Assembly (NCBI RefSeq): GCF_900155915.1
Contig: NZ_FTPO01000001.1
Location: 1,798,001 to 1,862,000, forward strand
Direction: 5' to 3'
Source of the DNA: Microbacterium sp. RU33B
GTDB lineage: Bacteria; Actinomycetota; Actinomycetes; Actinomycetales; Microbacteriaceae
Length of the DNA stretch: 64,000 bases
How positions within the stretch are numbered: position 1 is the first letter of the stretch; every line of letters begins with the position of its first letter. The position numbers were made by a program, and so were the translations under genes. This document shows, in pieces, positions 62,662 through 64,000 of the stretch. Below the pieces are notes generated by a model that saw only the letters and a program-made list of their open reading frames with translations, searched no databases and had not been told where the DNA came from.

Positions 62662-62724
62662 CAGGCGTCCTGCCGAGCACAGGGCTGTTCCGCCCAGAGC
62701 AACCTGTACCGGGCAGAAGTCCTG
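62662..62724. repeat. 63-nt palindrome, copy 2 (downstream of the DUF559 gene)
   Basis: Two 22-nt arms and a 19-nt spacer, the same layout as copy 1. Arms pair at 16 of 22 positions, including the CAGG/CCTG ends and the CTGCC/GGCAG core. Against copy 1 the left arm is identical at 17 of 22 and the right arm at 16 of 22 positions, whereas the spacers are unrelated. Arm position 14 is mismatched in both copies. Confidence 0.72.
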
Positions 62725-62798
62725 TTCTCGGCTTTGGAATCGACGCGGGGACGCGGACGCGACGAGGGGCGGTGGGTGCCGCGGTTCGCCGGCCCGGC

Positions 62799-63827
62799 TC
62801 AGCCGAAGAGCGCTGCGGCCTCGTCGTAGCGGTACTGCGGGACCGTGTTGAGCTCGCCGAGCGCCTCGGCGAACGGCACCCGCACGATGTCGGTGCCCTT
62901 CAGCGAGACCATCTGGCCCCACGCCCCCTCGACGACGGCGTCGGCGGCGTGCAGGCCGAGCCGGGTGGCGAGGACGCGGTCGAAGGCCGACGGCGATCCG
63001 CCGCGCTGGATGTGGCCGAGCACCGTCGCACGGGTCTCGATGCCCGTACGGCGCTCGATCTCGGGCGCCAGCACCTCGCTGATGCCTCCGAGGCGCGGAC
63101 GGTTGAAGGCATCCAGCCCCTTGTCGCTGTACGCCTCGTCCATGCCCGTGAGCGTGAAGCCCTCCGACACGACGACGAGCGGCGCGCGGCCGCGGTCGTG
63201 CGCCTTGGAGACCTGCTCGGTGATCTCGTCGATCGACAGGGGCACCTCGGGGATGCAGATGACGTGGGCGCCGGCCGCGATCCCGGCGTGGAGCGCGATC
63301 CAGCCGACGTGGCGGCCCATCACCTCGGCGACCATGCAGCGCTGGTGCGAGTCGCCCGTGGTGCGGAGGCGGTCCATCGCGTCGGTCGCGATGTTGACGG
63401 CCGTGTCGAAGCCGAAGGAGTAGTCCGTGGCCCGCAGGTCGTTGTCGATCGTCTTCGGGACGCCCAGCACGTTGATGCCGTCGTTCTGGAGACGGTTCGC
63501 GGCCGCCAGAGTGCCCTCGCCGCCGATCGCGATGATGCCGTCGATGCGGTGCCCGTACAGCGTCTTCGCGATGTTCTCGGCGCCGCCGCGCGGACCCTCG
63601 TAGGGGTTCGTGCGCGAGGTGCCGAGGATCGTGCCGCCGACCTTGGACAGACCCTTGACCTCGTGCCGCGTCAACGGGAAGAAGTCCGCGTCGACGACGC
63701 CGCGCCAGCCGTCGCGGATGCCGACGAACTCGAGATCGTAGTTCGTCGTCCCCTTGAGCACGACGCCGCGGATGACCGCGTTGAGGCCGGGGCAGTCGCC
63801 ACCGCTCGTCAGGATGCCGATCTTCAT
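62799..63827 (-). CDS. pfkA: 6-phosphofructokinase
   Basis: A 342-residue glycolytic kinase. LTSGGDCPGLNAVIRG starts the nucleotide site, IGGEGTLAAA (102-111) keeps the glycine that marks ATP-dependent enzymes, and PKTIDNDL has the catalytic aspartate D128. K125 stands where bacterial ATP-PFKs such as E. coli have Gly, as in several actinobacterial enzymes. MGRHVGWIALHAG and GHIQRGGSPSAFDR bind fructose 6-phosphate. ATP use is more likely than PPi. Confidence 0.94.
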   Translation of the reverse strand: MKIGILTSGGDCPGLNAVIRGVVLKGTTNYDLEFVGIRDGWRGVVDADFFPLTRHEVKGLSKVGGTILGTSRTNPYEGPRGGAENIAKTLYGHRIDGIIAIGGEGTLAAANRLQNDGINVLGVPKTIDNDLRATDYSFGFDTAVNIATDAMDRLRTTGDSHQRCMVAEVMGRHVGWIALHAGIAAGAHVICIPEVPLSIDEITEQVSKAHDRGRAPLVVVSEGFTLTGMDEAYSDKGLDAFNRPRLGGISEVLAPEIERRTGIETRATVLGHIQRGGSPSAFDRVLATRLGLHAADAVVEGAWGQMVSLKGTDIVRVPFAEALGELNTVPQYRYDEAAALFG

Positions 63828-63928
63828 GTGTGGGTCCTTGCTGTCGGGTCGAGGGGACGGCGACGGTGCCTCTCAGACACTATCGCCGGATGCCTCGCCC
63901 CTGCCACACGAGCGGCCGTGACTTACTC

Positions 63929-64000
63929 CTACAGCTCGCCGCCGAGCGACTGGCGCAGCAGGTGCATGAGCGCCGACAGCTGCACGGAATCGCTCGACTG
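63929..64000 (-). CDS. C-terminal end of an unidentified protein (partial)
   Basis: The last 23 codons of an open frame that enters from beyond the window and stops with TAG at 63929. It ends SLGGEL and contains an amphipathic stretch LSALMHLLRQ. It lies upstream of pfkA on the same strand. Too short to identify; it is listed because no other gene occupies this stretch. Confidence 0.4.
   Translation of the reverse strand, partial: QSSDSVQLSALMHLLRQSLGGEL

Noticed and set aside
61605..62724. Palindromes read as terminal inverted repeats of an insertion sequence
   Set aside because: Each copy is itself a palindrome rather than one half of an inverted pair. The gene between them is not a transposase and no target-site duplication is visible at the outer ends.
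62799..63827. PPi-dependent phosphofructokinase
   Set aside because: K125 is shared with PPi enzymes, but the glycine in GGEG at 102-105 marks ATP use; a PPi enzyme would be expected to have Asp there.
1..64000. tRNA, rRNA and CRISPR arrays
   Set aside because: I looked for clover-leaf, 16S/23S-like and regularly spaced repeat patterns and found none; the only regular repeats are the 17-bp and 24-bp ones listed.

Overview
The window is about 70% GC, uses GTG and TTG starts freely, has almost no non-coding space and is dense in 1- to 4-nt stop/start overlaps. Gene content and order (recA-recX-miaB-miaA-dapF-hflX on one side, clgR-cinA-pgsA-ftsK-rnj-dapA on the other, DUF3046 next to recA, a CE1758/CE1759 flavin pair, DUF5302) point to an actinomycete of the family Microbacteriaceae, most likely Microbacterium or a close relative. 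This is chromosomal DNA. I see no rRNA, tRNA, CRISPR array, prophage or insertion sequence.

Layout. 1-17.4 kb is a conserved housekeeping block, nearly all on the minus strand: partial hflX, dapF, a YpeA-like acetyltransferase, miaA, miaB, recX, recA (with an SOS box), DUF3046, clgR, cinA, pgsA, ftsK, a GNAT, rnj, dapA, an SDR, folA and thyA. 17.5-25.2 kb is more accessory: a thioredoxin-like protein, OsmC, a TIGR01777 epimerase and a MacAB-type ABC exporter operon bracketed by two paralogous lipoproteins, one preceded by a perfect CebR-type operator. 25.2-31.4 kb carries a small TPR-like membrane protein with dapB, a GNAT, a histidine phosphatase, an aldo/keto-reductase-like protein lacking its catalytic tetrad, and pnp. 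31.7-38.3 kb holds DUF5302, a dicarboxylate symporter (dctA) divergent from a CitA/CitB-type two-component system, a DRGH nuclease, a carboxyethylornithine-synthase-like dehydrogenase and an FMN reductase. 38.3-48.3 kb has its luciferase-like partner, a GH36 alpha-galactosidase, an acyltransferase-3 protein, the complete efeUOB iron uptake operon under tandem IdeR/DtxR-like boxes, a 2OG-Fe(II) oxygenase and rpsO. 48.4-59.2 kb has two exporters, YceI, FKBP, PrsW protease, FAH hydrolase, a DUF4190 protein, aspA, a CpdA-like phosphoesterase and a Pit phosphate transporter with three PHO-box-like repeats upstream. 59.3-64 kb has oligopeptidase B, a DUF559/AbiEi-type protein, pfkA and the end of one more gene.

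The genes cooperate as lysine/DAP synthesis (dapF, dapA, dapB), tRNA A37 modification (miaA, miaB), DNA repair (recA, recX), folate/dTMP synthesis (folA, thyA), RNA turnover (rnj, pnp), ferrous iron uptake (efeUOB) and C4-dicarboxylate sensing and uptake.

The most unusual structure is at 61.5-62.7 kb. A DUF559-type endonuclease-fold gene is bracketed by two diverged copies of a 63-nt palindrome, both with a 22-19-22 architecture, the same CAGG/CCTG ends and the same internal mismatch, next to three perfect 17-bp tandem repeats. This resembles the way REP palindromes accompany RAYT transposases and may be an undescribed nuclease-palindrome module.
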